From contig JAHLKI010000003.1 of NCBI GenBank assembly GCA_025602905.1, positions 434,001-498,000 of the forward strand: a stretch of DNA of 64,000 nt, read 5' to 3'. A program made the position numbers and the translations under genes. The notes under the pieces were generated by a model that was given only the letters and a program-made list of their open reading frames with translations, had not been told where the DNA came from and made no database searches. The DNA comes from Phlyctochytrium arcticum. Taxonomy: Eukaryota; Chytridiomycota; Chytridiomycetes; Chytridiales; Chytridiaceae. Of the stretch, positions 25,113 through 36,060 are shown one piece after another. Position 1 is the stretch's first letter, and every line of letters begins with the position of its first letter.

Positions 25113-25248
25113 GATGACAAAGGTCGTTGCACTGTCTTTCAGATTCGATGACAAGTGTCGTTGCACTGCCTTTCAAGTTCGATGACAAGTGTCGTTGCAC
25201 TGTGTTTCAAGTTCGATGACAAGTGTCGTTGCACTGTCTTTCAAGTTC
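25113..25248 (+). repeat. tandem repeat, four units of 34 bp
   Basis: Units start GATGACAA at 25113, 25147, 25181 and 25215. Each contains GTCGTTGCACTG and ends ttcaagttc or a variant. It lies between the Copia 3' LTR and the end of pol, that is, in the untranslated tail of the retrotransposon. Confidence 0.85.
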
Positions 25249-25341
25249 GATAAATTGTTGAAGAATATTTCTTTGTTGAACAGATACAGATTTGTGATCT
25301 TGATTCAAAGCTATACATAAATTCGTTACTGCTAATGCTAA

Positions 25342-27995
25342 TCATAATTCGACAAGTCCTATGCAACGCCTTAACTTTTGAAATTGCCCAATAGGGAGAG
25401 GTTTGGTAAAAATGTCCGCGATGTTGTCGTTTGTTGGAACATGCTGAAGTGTAACATTTTTTGTCTCAACCGCCTGTCGTATGAAATGGTGTTGACTATC
25501 CATATGCTTTGTCCTCGAATGGTTGATGGGATTCTTAGCTAAGCGTTCGGCTGGTTCATTATCGATCATAATTGCTGAGGGTGCTTTTGGCGGGAGGTTG
25601 ATCTGAGACAATATTTGCCGGAACCAGTAAGCTTCTTTTGTAGCCTGCGTTGCAGCCATGAATTCCGCCTCGGTAGAGGATAATGCCACGGAAACTTGAC
25701 GCTTGCTCTGCCACAACAAGCAGTTTGTCATTTGGTAGTCCGAAGAAATGTCTCCCAAAAAGAACACGTAACCAGTCCTTGATCGCCTTGTTTCCTTGTC
25801 TGACGCCAATCCGAGTCGCAATACCCAAGGACAGACCGAATCGCGGAAGGATCTAATTTGCTGAAGCTTAAACCGAGATTTCGTGTCCGCTTCAAATATC
25901 TCAAAATGCGAACTACAGAACGCCAATCGCCGACTGTGGGTGAAGCCATTTTCTGAGCAGCGACAGAAACGGAATATGCGATATCTGGTCTTGTACTGGT
26001 CATAGCATACATTAGTGCTCCGATTGTCTCCCTGTATGGCGTGTCTGCGGGAGCCGGTTGCATATCTTCTTTAGTTGGTGGTGGTGCTGAGGCTAAAGCC
26101 GGTGTGTCGTGCGTACTTCGAGCATTGAGCCGAGGACCGAGATATCTTTCCAAGAAGGTGTCAATGTAACCTCGTTGATCCAGCGTGAATCCAGAGGCCG
26201 TTCTTGTCACCGTTATGCCCAGTATGTAGTGAACTGGCCCGCTGTCGGTCATTTTGAACTCTGCAGTCAGTTGGGCTTTCACCCCTGCAAGGACAGCCTT
26301 TGGGGCAGCAACCAAAATGTCGTCCACATAGACAACTAAGAGCACGGCCGGTACCCCGTTTTCCAGCTTGACATAGAGAGATGGATCCGCTTGACTGGCA
26401 ATGTATCCGATAGACAGCAAATACTTGTGAAGGCGACGGTTCCACTCGCGCGGCGCTTGTTTTAGGCCATAAATGCATCGTTTGAGACGGCACACAAATC
26501 CAGGAGGAGCCTCTATACCATCGGGAACCGTCATGTAAACTTCTTCCTGCAGGAGCCCGTTGAGAAAAGCGGTGACTACATCCATTTGGTCAACATCAAA
26601 ACCCAAAATCAACGAAAGCGCCAAGACAAATCGTAAGGTCTGGATTTTGACAACGGGCGAAAATGTTTCCACGAAGTCAATGCCGTATTCTTGTTCAAAG
26701 CCGCGAGCCACGACTCGGCCTTTGTGTCGCGATATTTGTCGATTCGCGTTACGTTTCCTCTTGAAAACCCATCGACAAGAAATAATGCGCCGGCCCTTAG
26801 GTCGAGGAACTAATTCCCAGGTGTCGTTCTCGATTAAGGAGTCCAGCTCCGATTTGACGGCCGCTTGCCATTGTTCAGCTTCCGGATTTGTAGGAGCAAC
26901 CGCAGAAGCGTATGTCTTTGGTTCAGGGGTTTCGTCCACCAGCGAGAGCAGTTGTTCAATTTGATCTACAGAGTGAAGTTCCTGCAGGTCTTCGCGTCGG
27001 ACAATTGCTGGAGAGATGAATTTGAAGTCGCGAGTCACTTCAACTTTCTTGGTGGCTTCATCCAGAACGTAAATACCGTCCTGTCGTGGGGCGTACCCGA
27101 GAAAACGGCCTCGTTGCGCGCGTGGTGTGAATTTCTTGAGATCGATTCCGGCGGATTGATAATACAGAAAGCTGCCAAAGGTGTGGAATCGAGTTAGGTC
27201 CGGTTTCGTTCCATGGAAGGCCTCGTATGGAGTGATGCACTTGGGAAGAGCGGAATGTGGGCGAGCGTTGTATAACTCGCAGGCATATGTTGCGGCGTAC
27301 GACCAAAATTCATGCGGGAGGTCACTGGCGTGGTGTAAGAGACAACGAACGATGGTCATGATGGACCGATTGAAGCGTTCGACTACTCCGTTCTGCTGGG
27401 AGGTGTCGGTCAATGTCTGCTCGTGACGGATGTATTTCTCTTCAAGGGTTTTCTTCCAGAGTCCGTTGTTGTATTCTTTGCCACCGTCGGTCCTTAATAT
27501 CATGATTTTTCCATCCTTGGGAGCGACCACATCCGTATAGTAGGAAATAAGTGCGCTGTGGGTTTGCTCCTGTGTCTTGTGCGTTAAGGGAGCCACGAAC
27601 GCATATCGAGAGTGTCTGTCGACAAAAGATATCAGACATTTGTGGGGCCCAGGTGTACTTCGTGGAGGGAAAACTAGGTCTGATTGGACAACTTGCAGGT
27701 TGCCTGATGTCTCGCGCTCCGCGATGCCAAACGGTTTCTGGGATAGTTTTGCCTGCGCACACACAAGGCAATCCGCTTGCTCAGGAATGCTGGTAGGGTC
27801 AATATCCGGTAGATTAAGACCTTGGTCAATCATGCAAAGTAGTGATTTTTTGCTGACATGTCCGAGACGAGTGTGTACTTCGGTAAAGGTTGTGAGGGCC
27901 ATAGCTGTCTCAATTGTGGGGGCTGCCGTTGTCGTAGGTAGTGGATAAGTGCCCGCATCGTCCATCGGGTAAGAGGCGAGTTGATAAGAATCCAA
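25342..27995 (-). pseudogene. Ty1/Copia pol: integrase, reverse transcriptase, RNase H, frameshifted
   Basis: Domains occur in Copia order. A pre-integrase zinc motif (HTRLGHVSKKSLL ... CLVCAQAK) is followed by the integrase core with VVQSDLVFP, ILRTDGGKEY and NGVVERFNR, the three catalytic acids. The RT includes SCRWVFKRK, DQMDVVTAFLNG and the catalytic YVDDILVAAP. The RNase H has ALSSTEAEFMAATQATKEA, and the frame ends at 25342. A frame change near 25800-25900 separates the last domain (25342-25926 frame) from the rest (25728-27995 frame). The YVDD box and the acids of the integrase are intact, so decay looks modest. Confidence 0.88.
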
Positions 27996-28001
27996 GATCT
28001 G

Positions 28002-29295
28002 TTAAGCAAATTCTGGCAGAAAGGATTTGGCATCAAGAAGTATGGCAGCACGGTTGGTGAATAACGTAAAAATGCCTGCTCTGGCAAGTTTTGAGACGGA
28101 GATCAGGCGTGCACCCAGTTCGTTGGATTGTAAGGTGGTGGGCAGATTTACAATGTTTTTGGTGCCCGGAAGAGTAAGGGTGAGGTCGCCCTCTAAGCAT
28201 TTTTGAACAATTTGATTATTACTGACACGAATGCGTTTACAGGATGTTTTTAGGTTTGTTAAATCACTTTTAAAATCGTAGTTGCGCCAGAATCCAGAAG
28301 CCATGGTTGTGTAACGTCTGTGGAGCAGCCATGTAGTCAATTGCTGTCTGACTCGATCGCGGCGCCGTTGTCATCTTGGTGGTTGGCCTCTTCTTGAGTG
28401 GAAATGTTGTGTGCTTTTCCATCTCAGCGCGGGGTCGTTTTTTGTTGATAAAGTCTTGAGCCCGCTCGATGCAGTAGCATTGGTCTGCCGAATGTCCAGT
28501 GCGTCTGCAAATTTGGCACACAGCAGGGTTGTTGGTGTTGTTGTTGTTGAAGAAAGGTTTAACTTTGTTGCAGCTTGTGTTAGGCTTAAATTTAGTGTGT
28601 GCTGTTGCGTATTGGAGTTGTTCGACGGGAGGCTCGTAAGTCGTACTTTTTGAGCCCTTGGAGTCAACTTCGTAAGTATCGACAAATTGCTGAACTTGGT
28701 CGAGTGTATAAATCTTTCCCTGCTTGACTTTGTTCAGTGTTGGAATTTTGATGTTGGTCCGGAGTCCTTGCAAAAATAGAGCAACGGTTGTTGTAGGTAA
28801 GAGTCGCTCCTCTCTTTTTTGTAGTAGCTCGTTAAATTTTTGTTTATATGCCGAGATTGTTGATACTTGTTTGAGGTTACAGAGTTGAAAGAAAATCGAG
28901 TAGTTCGTCCCTTTTGCAGCGTATGTATCCTTCAGAATGATAATAATTTCCGCCGCGGTGGTGTAGGTGTTTCTTCGTAGGAGGTTGCTGGCCTCGCCGT
29001 CCAATTTGGATTTAATGAGTGCACATCGGGCTCCGTCGTGGTCGATGGCCATGGGAAGCCAGTTTTCGATATGTCGAAGCCAAACTTGTAGGTTGTAGCT
29101 GACATCCTCAGCGGTACCGACCGTGGACAGAGTCGGAATGTTTCTATAGAGTTGTTTGCTGACTTTCTCAAGTCGAATGGACGTAAGGTCCGCATCAATA
29201 TGATTGGTAGTGTTGTTCGACATAATTGCAGAAGTATTGTTAGTGCTAACAGTGCTCAGAACCTGTTGAAAATCGGTACTAGGTACAGTAGTCAT
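28002..29295 (-). pseudogene. Ty1/Copia Gag and protease, frameshifted
   Basis: The frame from 29295 begins within the LTR and encodes a UBN2-like Gag (about 29220-28650, with LQVWLRHIENWLPMAID). A zinc knuckle of the CX2CX4HX4C type (CQICRRTGHSADQC) lies near 28510. The protease active-site stretch, readable as WLLDSGATT near 28300, lies in a different frame from both flanking frames. At least two frame changes are therefore needed to connect Gag to protease and pol. The true Gag start may be ATG at about 29222 (MSNNTTNHID). Confidence 0.82.
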
Positions 29296-29380
29296 TAAAG
29301 GGAAATGGTATACATGAGATGCCTTGTATAGGTTTCAGTCCCCAATCCATCCTAAACAAATGTGGTTCTGCGGCCTATGG
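29264..29380 (-). repeat. Copia 5' LTR, cut short
   Basis: This copy matches the first 117 of 164 bases of the LTR at 24630 and then stops at cggcctatgg. Base 29381 begins the Gypsy LTR. The missing 47 bases are not seen on the other side of the Gypsy element, which is itself truncated. Confidence 0.75.
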
Positions 29381-29550
29381 TGAAAGGTAGAGTAGAGTCA
29401 CTATATTGTATTAAGCCTGTCTGGGATGTGGCTTAGCCTAGGCAGATCTCGTGAGGCTGCGCCATACCACCCTGGGATTACCCGGTCTCCTCCTTCCTGT
29501 AAAGTAGTCGCTAGGCTTAATACAATATAGTGACTCTACTCTACCTTTCA
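29381..29550 (+). repeat. Gypsy 5' LTR with 38-bp inverted termini
   Basis: The 170-bp sequence begins TGAAAGGTAGAGTAGAGTC and ends with the reverse complement of its first 38 bases. It starts TG and ends CA and is followed at 29551 by TGGTAGCACC, which resembles a tRNA primer-binding site just before the Gag gene. Such long inverted ends are unusual for an LTR. Alternatively it is a small hairpin transposon that landed at the LTR edge. Confidence 0.6.
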
Positions 29551-29706
29551 TGGTAGCACCACCGTGAGAGTTTCGATCCTTTCACATAGTCACATCCTCC
29601 ACGGCAGGAAGGCTATTTGTTCAGGCGGACTTCTCCGGACCCAGCAAAACATTTCCCAACATTGAAATTTACCCAGACAACTCCCACCCGATCTCAAGAT
29701 CTCAGG

Positions 29707-31566
29707 ATGGCCGAGGGGACTCAAGCGGTGACCTTCGAGCAGCTCCAGGCTTTGATGCAAGAGCAGCAGCAATCCTTGCTCAATTCTTTGAATCAGTCCG
29801 TACACGAGGCCATCAACGCAGCCATCGCCCCCATTCGCCATGAAGTGCGTGATCTCGACGAAAGGATTATTGAGGTCGCTGGAAATCTCGCCGTTGTCCG
29901 CGACCATGTCGATACTGTGCGTAGTGATCTCAGCTCGGTTCAGATATCTCAGCAGCAGCAGCAATCCCAGCGTCGAAATGCCTTTCCTGAGGACCGCAAC
30001 TCGGATCTCCCAACACCTTTCACCGGCACCGGGCGTTACTTCCGCTGTTATCAATATAAAGGCCTGGCCGGCGAGGACGTTGATAGTTGGCTGATCTCAG
30101 TGGAAATGGATTTTCGAAAAGACCGTACCGCGCCGCAAGAACGACTTACCATCATCATGGATGCCCTGGACGGTATTGCTCGCACTTGGTATCTTAGCAA
30201 GATCAAACAACGAGATGCGTATCTACTACGTCTCCACATGACTGTCGACACAATCAACGCGGCGGAACGCGTACGTATTGCCAGCACTGAACAGGATCCG
30301 TTGATCATTGACTGGGAAACCTTCGTTCGAGCGTTCAAACAGCGTTTTGTTCGTGTAAACAACGAGGAACATCTTTATGAAGCGCTTTTGACCTTGACGC
30401 ATACCTTTGGACAAATTGAAGATCATATCTACAAGTTCACTGCGTTAGAAGGGCAAATGAAGGATCTGCCCGAGACGCAAAACATTTACCTGTTCAAACG
30501 CAAGCTCGACATCGAGATCCGCCCCATTGTCGAACAACGCGACCCAAAAACCTTGAATGATGCTATTCGTTACGCCCAGTTGGCGGAGTTTTCGCTCAAT
30601 CCCGCCGTTAATCGCGCCCCGTTGATCCCCACTATTCACACTGCGTATTCTTACAATCCTTCCTCCACTCGCGATCGGGACCTTCCAGCCCCTGTGTTTC
30701 CGCCTACAGACGTCCCCGTCCCACCCGCGGATCACATGGAAGTGGACCACCTTCGCCTTCAAGCTTTACGAAATCAGCCCAACCGTGACCGTACCCTGGA
30801 GACTTGTTGGTACTGTCAAAAGCCAGGTCACAAACTGTTTGAGTGCCGAAAGCGACGGAGTGACATCAAAGAAGGCAAACTCAAGCGTTGGACGCGCAAG
30901 CAGGGTGATTTCAAACCTCGCCTGCATTTCATGATGGATGAGGCTGAAGATTCCGACGACGAAGGAGTCAACAACAACTCAGTTTTCTCTTACTTGCAGT
31001 ACGATGAGACCACTACCACCGTCACAAGTACTTCCAATGGACCCCGCGCGTTGGCGATTACCCCCGAAGCGACGCAAGTGGTTTTGGATACCTACCCTGT
31101 GCTTGATTACATGTTGCCTGCCGACCCGTTTCCAGCTGCTATGGTCAGTTACCCTTTGCCTTCAATCGGGAATTGTCGCAAAGAGCCCACCGCTGCGGAA
31201 TGCCTCCAGGTCATTTCCCGCTCCACCAGCAACTCTCCACGCATGACTTTCGTTGGTTCTCTGACTTGTGGCGACGGCAGCCCCATCGCATGTAATTTTT
31301 TCATGGATAGCGGTGCGACTCACTGTTTCATTTCCGAGCGTTTTGCTAAGCTTGCCGGCATTGATATTACAGAGACCTCGGGTACGGTTACCCTTGGCGA
31401 CGAACATACCGCGCAGTCCCGCGGCAGAGTCTCTGTCAACGTTGAATTTGCCGGATTCCGCGATCACCTGTTCGCCACTGTCCTCCCCTTCACGCATGCC
31501 GACGTTATTCTCGGTCTCAATTGGGCTAAACGGAACTATGTCACGACTAATAGTCAACCGGACTGA
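29707..31566 (+). CDS. Ty3/Gypsy Gag-protease polyprotein part
   Basis: The ATG at 29707 (MAEGTQAVTFEQLQALM) starts a Gag with an N-terminal coiled coil. A retrotransposon Gag domain follows (YKGLAGEDVDSWLISVEMDF, then TWYLSK, WETFVRAFKQRFVRV). The zinc knuckle CWYCQKPGHKLFEC lies near 30810. The aspartic protease active site FFMDSGATHCFIS is near 31300 and VILGLNWAKRN near 31510. The frame ends in TGA at 31564-31566, before RT. In related elements protease and RT are usually one frame, so this TGA probably separates pol by mutation. No lesion is seen upstream of that stop. Confidence 0.85.
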   Translation: MAEGTQAVTFEQLQALMQEQQQSLLNSLNQSVHEAINAAIAPIRHEVRDLDERIIEVAGNLAVVRDHVDTVRSDLSSVQISQQQQQSQRRNAFPEDRNSDLPTPFTGTGRYFRCYQYKGLAGEDVDSWLISVEMDFRKDRTAPQERLTIIMDALDGIARTWYLSKIKQRDAYLLRLHMTVDTINAAERVRIASTEQDPLIIDWETFVRAFKQRFVRVNNEEHLYEALLTLTHTFGQIEDHIYKFTALEGQMKDLPETQNIYLFKRKLDIEIRPIVEQRDPKTLNDAIRYAQLAEFSLNPAVNRAPLIPTIHTAYSYNPSSTRDRDLPAPVFPPTDVPVPPADHMEVDHLRLQALRNQPNRDRTLETCWYCQKPGHKLFECRKRRSDIKEGKLKRWTRKQGDFKPRLHFMMDEAEDSDDEGVNNNSVFSYLQYDETTTTVTSTSNGPRALAITPEATQVVLDTYPVLDYMLPADPFPAAMVSYPLPSIGNCRKEPTAAECLQVISRSTSNSPRMTFVGSLTCGDGSPIACNFFMDSGATHCFISERFAKLAGIDITETSGTVTLGDEHTAQSRGRVSVNVEFAGFRDHLFATVLPFTHADVILGLNWAKRNYVTTNSQPD

Positions 31567-33803
31567 GATGTTATTGTTTGGCCTGATGCTCGGACTGGCC
31601 GCCTTCACACGATCACTATCCCTACCAATTCCTCAGCAGACCGTTCTTCGCGTCTACTTAGCATCGATCCACAGCGAAAACGTCCCGACTATGACGTCGC
31701 TCCACTGTACCTGTCCGCCAAGCAGTTTGACCATCTCTTGAAGCGCCAGCCGGATGAGTGTTATTTGGCGTTTGCCGTTTCCGACCGCCCAGCCGCTCCA
31801 GTATTACGTTTGCAGTCCTTGGTGACATCGGCCACAAACCAACTGTCCGGCCCCCCACCACAGCCGCTCAAATCCGCTGCCGGTCCCTCGCTGTCTTCTG
31901 ATTCCTTCGATGCCAGCAAACTGCCTGAGGACCTGCGCCCCGTTGTCGGCAAGTACGAATCGCTTTTCGCTGACTTTAATGCTGTTCACCCACACGACCA
32001 GACGGACCAATTCACGGTACGCATTTCGACAACCGATGACAGTCCCGTCCAGTCTACACCCCGCCGAGGAAGCCGAACTGCGCACCCAGCACGACCTCTT
32101 TTTGCGCGCTGGATTTATCAAGGAAGCCCCGCCGGATTGTGAATAGGCATCTCCCATCCTGTTTGCTAAGAAGCCGGGTGGTGCAGGATTGCGCTTGTGT
32201 ATCGATTATCGCGCGCTGAACAAGAAGACAATCCGGGACCGTTTTCCTATTCCGCACATCGGTCGTATCCTCTCAGCTTTACAGGGCGCACAAGTTTTCA
32301 CGTCGCTCGACCAGCAGAAAGCGTTTTATCGTTTGCTCATGGATCCTGAAAGTCGTTTGAAGACTGCATTTACCACGCCATTGGGAAACTACTATTGGTT
32401 GGTCCTTCCCTTCGGTCTGACCAACGGCCCTTCCTCCTGTCAACGATTCATAAATGCCGCACTGAAGGATATTCTGGGGACATTTGTCTTTGCGTACCTC
32501 GATGATATTCTTATTTTTAGCGGATCTCTGACCGAACACGTGGTTCATGTAGAGGAAGTGCTGTCCCGCCTCGCTGCAGCTAAGGTGCATCTACGTTTCG
32601 AGAAGTGTAAATGGGCCCAAGCTTCCTTGAAATATCTAGGTTTCATCATCGAACATAGTGGAATCAAACCCGACCCAGAAAAAATTGCAGTCATAAAGGC
32701 ACTGCCCACCCCGACCTCTTTGTCCGACTTGCAATCATTTTTGTGGATGTGCGTTTACTTTCTGCACCATATTAAGGATTTCCCTCGTCTCGCCGCCCCA
32801 TTGTACGAAGCCACTAAGGGTGGTCGCCTGGTCTGGACGCCGCAACAGGATTCCGCTTTTCATTCCCTTAAAACGGCTTTGAGCACTGCCCCCGTCCTGG
32901 CCCATCCAGATTTTTCCCGGCCATTCATTGTTGATGCTGATGCCTCCGACTGGGCCCTCGGTTGCGCTCTCCTTCAGCGCAACGCTCAAGATCAAGAACA
33001 CGTAATCGCTTATCATTCCCGGAAGCTCAATGCCCACGAACGAAATTACCCCATTCACGAGAAGGAGCTGCTGGCGATTATTCATTCTCTTGGCATCTGG
33101 AGACACTACCTTGAAGGCCCGACTTTTCTGATTCGTACGGATCACAAATCGTTGGAACACTTACTAACCCAGAAAATTCTCTCCCGCCGCATGGCTAGAT
33201 GGGTCATGGTCCTCACCGAGTACGATTATGTGATCCAATACCGCAAGGGTAGTCAGCAAAAAATCGCCGATGCCCTCTCACACCTACTCTGGAAAACTTG
33301 ACTCGCCGAAAAAATTGGAACTGGCCCCCCGCTTGAGCGCTCTGCAAGACAACCCTGGCAACAAACCCCCATCCCCGCCATCCTGGGAATCTGAGTGGCC
33401 TGAGTTGATCCAGCAAGTCTTACTCCAGGCCCGCCTCAGTACGGGACAAGTTGACTACCAACGTGCCAAGCAGTATATTCGCCATCTGCCCGTCGAGGAG
33501 TCTATTTGCAATACTTGCAGTGCTAAAGTGGAACGTTTCTCTCTCGACGCGGATGATTGTCTCCTCTTTAACGACACACCATATGTCCCTCTGGCTTGCC
33601 GTGCCGACACAATCGTGAAATTCCACAAGGACCTTGGCCACTTGGGTGGTAAAGGGTTACGTGATATTATATCGGCTCGTGTCTAGTGGCCAGGACTGCC
33701 CGACTCGCTGCGATCTATTACGAAATTTTGTCCCAAGTGTCAGGTTCGCGCCCCTCGCAACCTAACGGCTAACGCCCCGCTTCACCCTTTGACCCGCCCC
33801 GCA
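31567..33803 (+). pseudogene. Ty3/Gypsy RT-RNase H and start of integrase, broken and truncated
   Basis: The linker frame (31738-32142) leads into RT after a TAG at 32142-32144. RT reads LCIDYRALNKKTIRDRFPIP, DQQKAFYRLLMD, LPFGLTNGPSS and the catalytic AYLDDILIFSG. RNase H has VDADASDWALGCALLQ and HEKELLAIIHSL, then TDHKSLEHLL. A frame change near 33290 leads to the integrase zinc domain (HKDLGHLGGKG, then FCPKCQVRAP). A TAG at about 33684 and the LTR of another element at 33804 end it before the catalytic core. Loss of the integrase core makes it immobile by itself. Confidence 0.87.
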
Positions 33804-34109
33804 TGCGGCGGGCTCGTGGTTTGATGAGCATTGACCGCACGACTGCGCTAAGGCGCATCGTCACGTGTATATTTCTTGTTTTCTTCTGTATATCATTCCC
33901 TTGCACTGTACATTTTACTCTTCACGCTTTTTCTCTTCCTCTGCGCTAAAGCTAATAACACTACCCCGACTCTCGCACCCTGGGAAGGTGCATTACTGTC
34001 CATACCAACTCTTAACCGAAAACGCTACATAGTAGCACCAACCCTAACCCTCTTCGACCTACTAACCTCAACTCTATTTTCAACTTAACCTTATTCTTAC
34101 TTCTTCACC
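33804..34109 (+). repeat. LTR and leader of a third retroelement
   Basis: It starts TGCGGCGGGCTCGTGG. The first 51 bases match 24579-24629. Pyrimidine-rich leader sequence follows up to the Gag ATG at 34110. I cannot fix the LTR's right border. It replaces the rest of the Gypsy integrase. Confidence 0.55.
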
Positions 34110-34980
34110 ATGGGTTCTGGATCCAAGAAGAGCAGCCGCAAGCCCACCAAGGTTTCCGAGGACAGCCCTGTCAGGAGCGAATTGTCCTCCAAACCTATGG
34201 ATGGAGCAAACTCGGACGTTGAGGAGGGACAGCATTCCGCTGCCTCCGACTCCGAGCAAGAAAACCCTCTCGCTAGAGATAGCAGCGAGCAGGGCCGTCC
34301 CAGCGCTAGAGATAGCGGCGCTGAGGGCAACAACAAGGGAGAGGACGGCGGTGTCGTACCTATGGAGGTCGACAAGCCTACCCCCCAAGAACCTTCCGGC
34401 GGTGCAACGTTGTCCCTTTCGGGCAACGCTCACCCTGCTGGCCAGGTTCTCGGAGGAACTCCCTTTGTTGCGACCAACACCGGCCCGGACGTTGAAAGAC
34501 TCGAAACCCTCACGCAAGAGGTTGAACAACTGAAGCGGTTGATTTCGAAGGCGGGCGTCCCCCTAGATGGTAGTTTCTTTCAAAACTCCATGCTGAACTC
34601 TATGCAGCGCGGGGCGGATGAGGCCACTTTCAATGGCGACGGCACGGACGAGGATGCCCACAAGAGAATTCGGGACTTTTTGGACCGACACTTTCTCTTT
34701 TTGGACAACTCAACCGATAATGCCGACCAGCAATACGGCCGCAAGTGTGTTGAGTACCTCAAAGGCTTTCTTGAGGGCACGGCCAATGCTTGGTTCAAGT
34801 CCTTGACCTTCGCCAACGAGCCCAAGACCCGCGACAAGTTTGTGTCGATGTTGCGCGAGTGATTTGAGGCTCATAACTCCCGCGATGGCATTGTGGCGAA
34901 GTTGAATCAGCTTGCCTGTGACAACTATGCCGCCTTTCTGTCTGGCTTCAACCGGTTGACCAGAGAACTGAGGTGGCAGT
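34110..34980 (+). pseudogene. retrotransposon Gag fragment with internal stop
   Basis: The frame from 34110 has a charged disordered N-terminus (MGSGSKKSSRKPTKV), a short coiled coil (VERLETLTQEVEQLKRLIS) and a Gag-like helical part (KRIRDFLDRHFLFLDN, then YLKGFLEGTANAWFKSLTF). A TGA at 34861-34863 interrupts it. The same frame continues FEAHNSRDGIVAKLNQL up to about 34980, where the oppositely oriented Gypsy fragment begins. CGA to TGA would explain the stop. No pol remains. The element type is probably Gypsy-like, judged only from the Gag pattern. Confidence 0.65.
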
Positions 34981-36060
34981 ATAGTCAGAGTAGGTATGTA
35001 TTAGCTGGGCAGTAAGAGGGTGTCCCGGGGAGGACTATACAAGAGGTAGGGAAGTGGCGTGGGTATGGCGCAGGGCCAAGCCACATCCAGGACATGCCCC
35101 CATACAAATAGGAAAGGGAGGTCATAATACAACATAACAGGGAAGGGGATAAAGGACACAAGAATACGCCGAGAATACGCAGTAGTAAGCCATCGAAACT
35201 ATACCGGATTGTTGCTATTGTCGCTCTTCTCCGTCTTTGGTTGATAGACCCAGGGGACTTGGCCTTGCAGCAGTCGTTGCAGCTCTCCATCAGCAAGGTT
35301 CGCCCGGCGCAACTGATTAACATGATATTGAGCCTTCAACTGCTGTCCAGCGAGGTCCTTGAGGACGTAAGAATCGGGGAAGGTGCCGGGGCCGACGACA
35401 ATGACAGGACCGTAGCAATTGACTTGAAACTTTTTGGGCTTGGGGACTTCAATAGTTTCCGGGAGTGATATGCGACCACACGTTCTAACCCTTTTGCGTC
35501 CACTTGAAGCAATGCGCAACCGAGAGCCCAGTCAGAGGCATCGGTGTCCACGATGAACTGTTTGGTAAAATCTGGATGAGCTAACACCGGTGCGGTCGTC
35601 AGGGCAGTCTTAAGTTCGTGGAAAGCTAAATCCTGTTGCGTAGTCCAAAGGAGGCGAGAACCCTTAGTAGCCTCATAAAGGGGAGCGGCGAGTTGGGCAA
35701 AGTTTGTTATGTGCTGAAGGAAATAGACGCACATGCCTAGGAAAGTTTGAAGCTCGCCAAGAGTGGTCGGGGGAGGGATAGCCTCACTCGCTGCGATCTT
35801 GGATGGGTCAGGTTTAATCCCATGAGACTCAACAATAAATCCAAGATATTTCAACGATGGTTGGGCCCATTTACACTCTTTGAAGCAAAGGTGGACTTTG
35901 GCTGCTTCGAGTCTTTGCAAAACGAGATCAACGTGCTGGAGGTGTTCTTCCATGGAGTTGCTCAAAATAAGTATGTCATCCAGGTACGCAAAAGCAAACT
36001 TTCCAATCAGATCGCCCAGGGCATGGTCGATAACAGTGTGCCACATACTGCGCAGACCTC
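34981..36060 (-). pseudogene. internally deleted Gypsy copy: RT/RNase H joined to integrase C-terminus
   Basis: Read on the minus strand, RT starts within the palm (VIDHALGDLIGKFAFAYLDD at about 36040-35980), continues through KYLGFIVESHGIKPDPSKI and RNase H DTDASDWALGCALLQ, and stops making sense after VVAYHSRKL near 35490. The next conserved part is the integrase C-terminal tail (VVGPGTFPDSYVLKDLAGQQ, then YHVNQLRRANLADGELQ) ending near 35200. RNase H connection, integrase zinc finger and catalytic core are deleted. Downstream, 35060-35100 (gtatggcgcag, then aagccacatcc) resembles part of the Gypsy LTR at 29381 read in reverse, as expected for a 3' LTR in this orientation. It is related to the element at 29.4-33.8 kb but not a copy of it. 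Confidence 0.8.

Noticed and set aside
25113..25248. CRISPR-like array
   Set aside because: Repeats are directly tandem without unique spacers, and no Cas gene is present.
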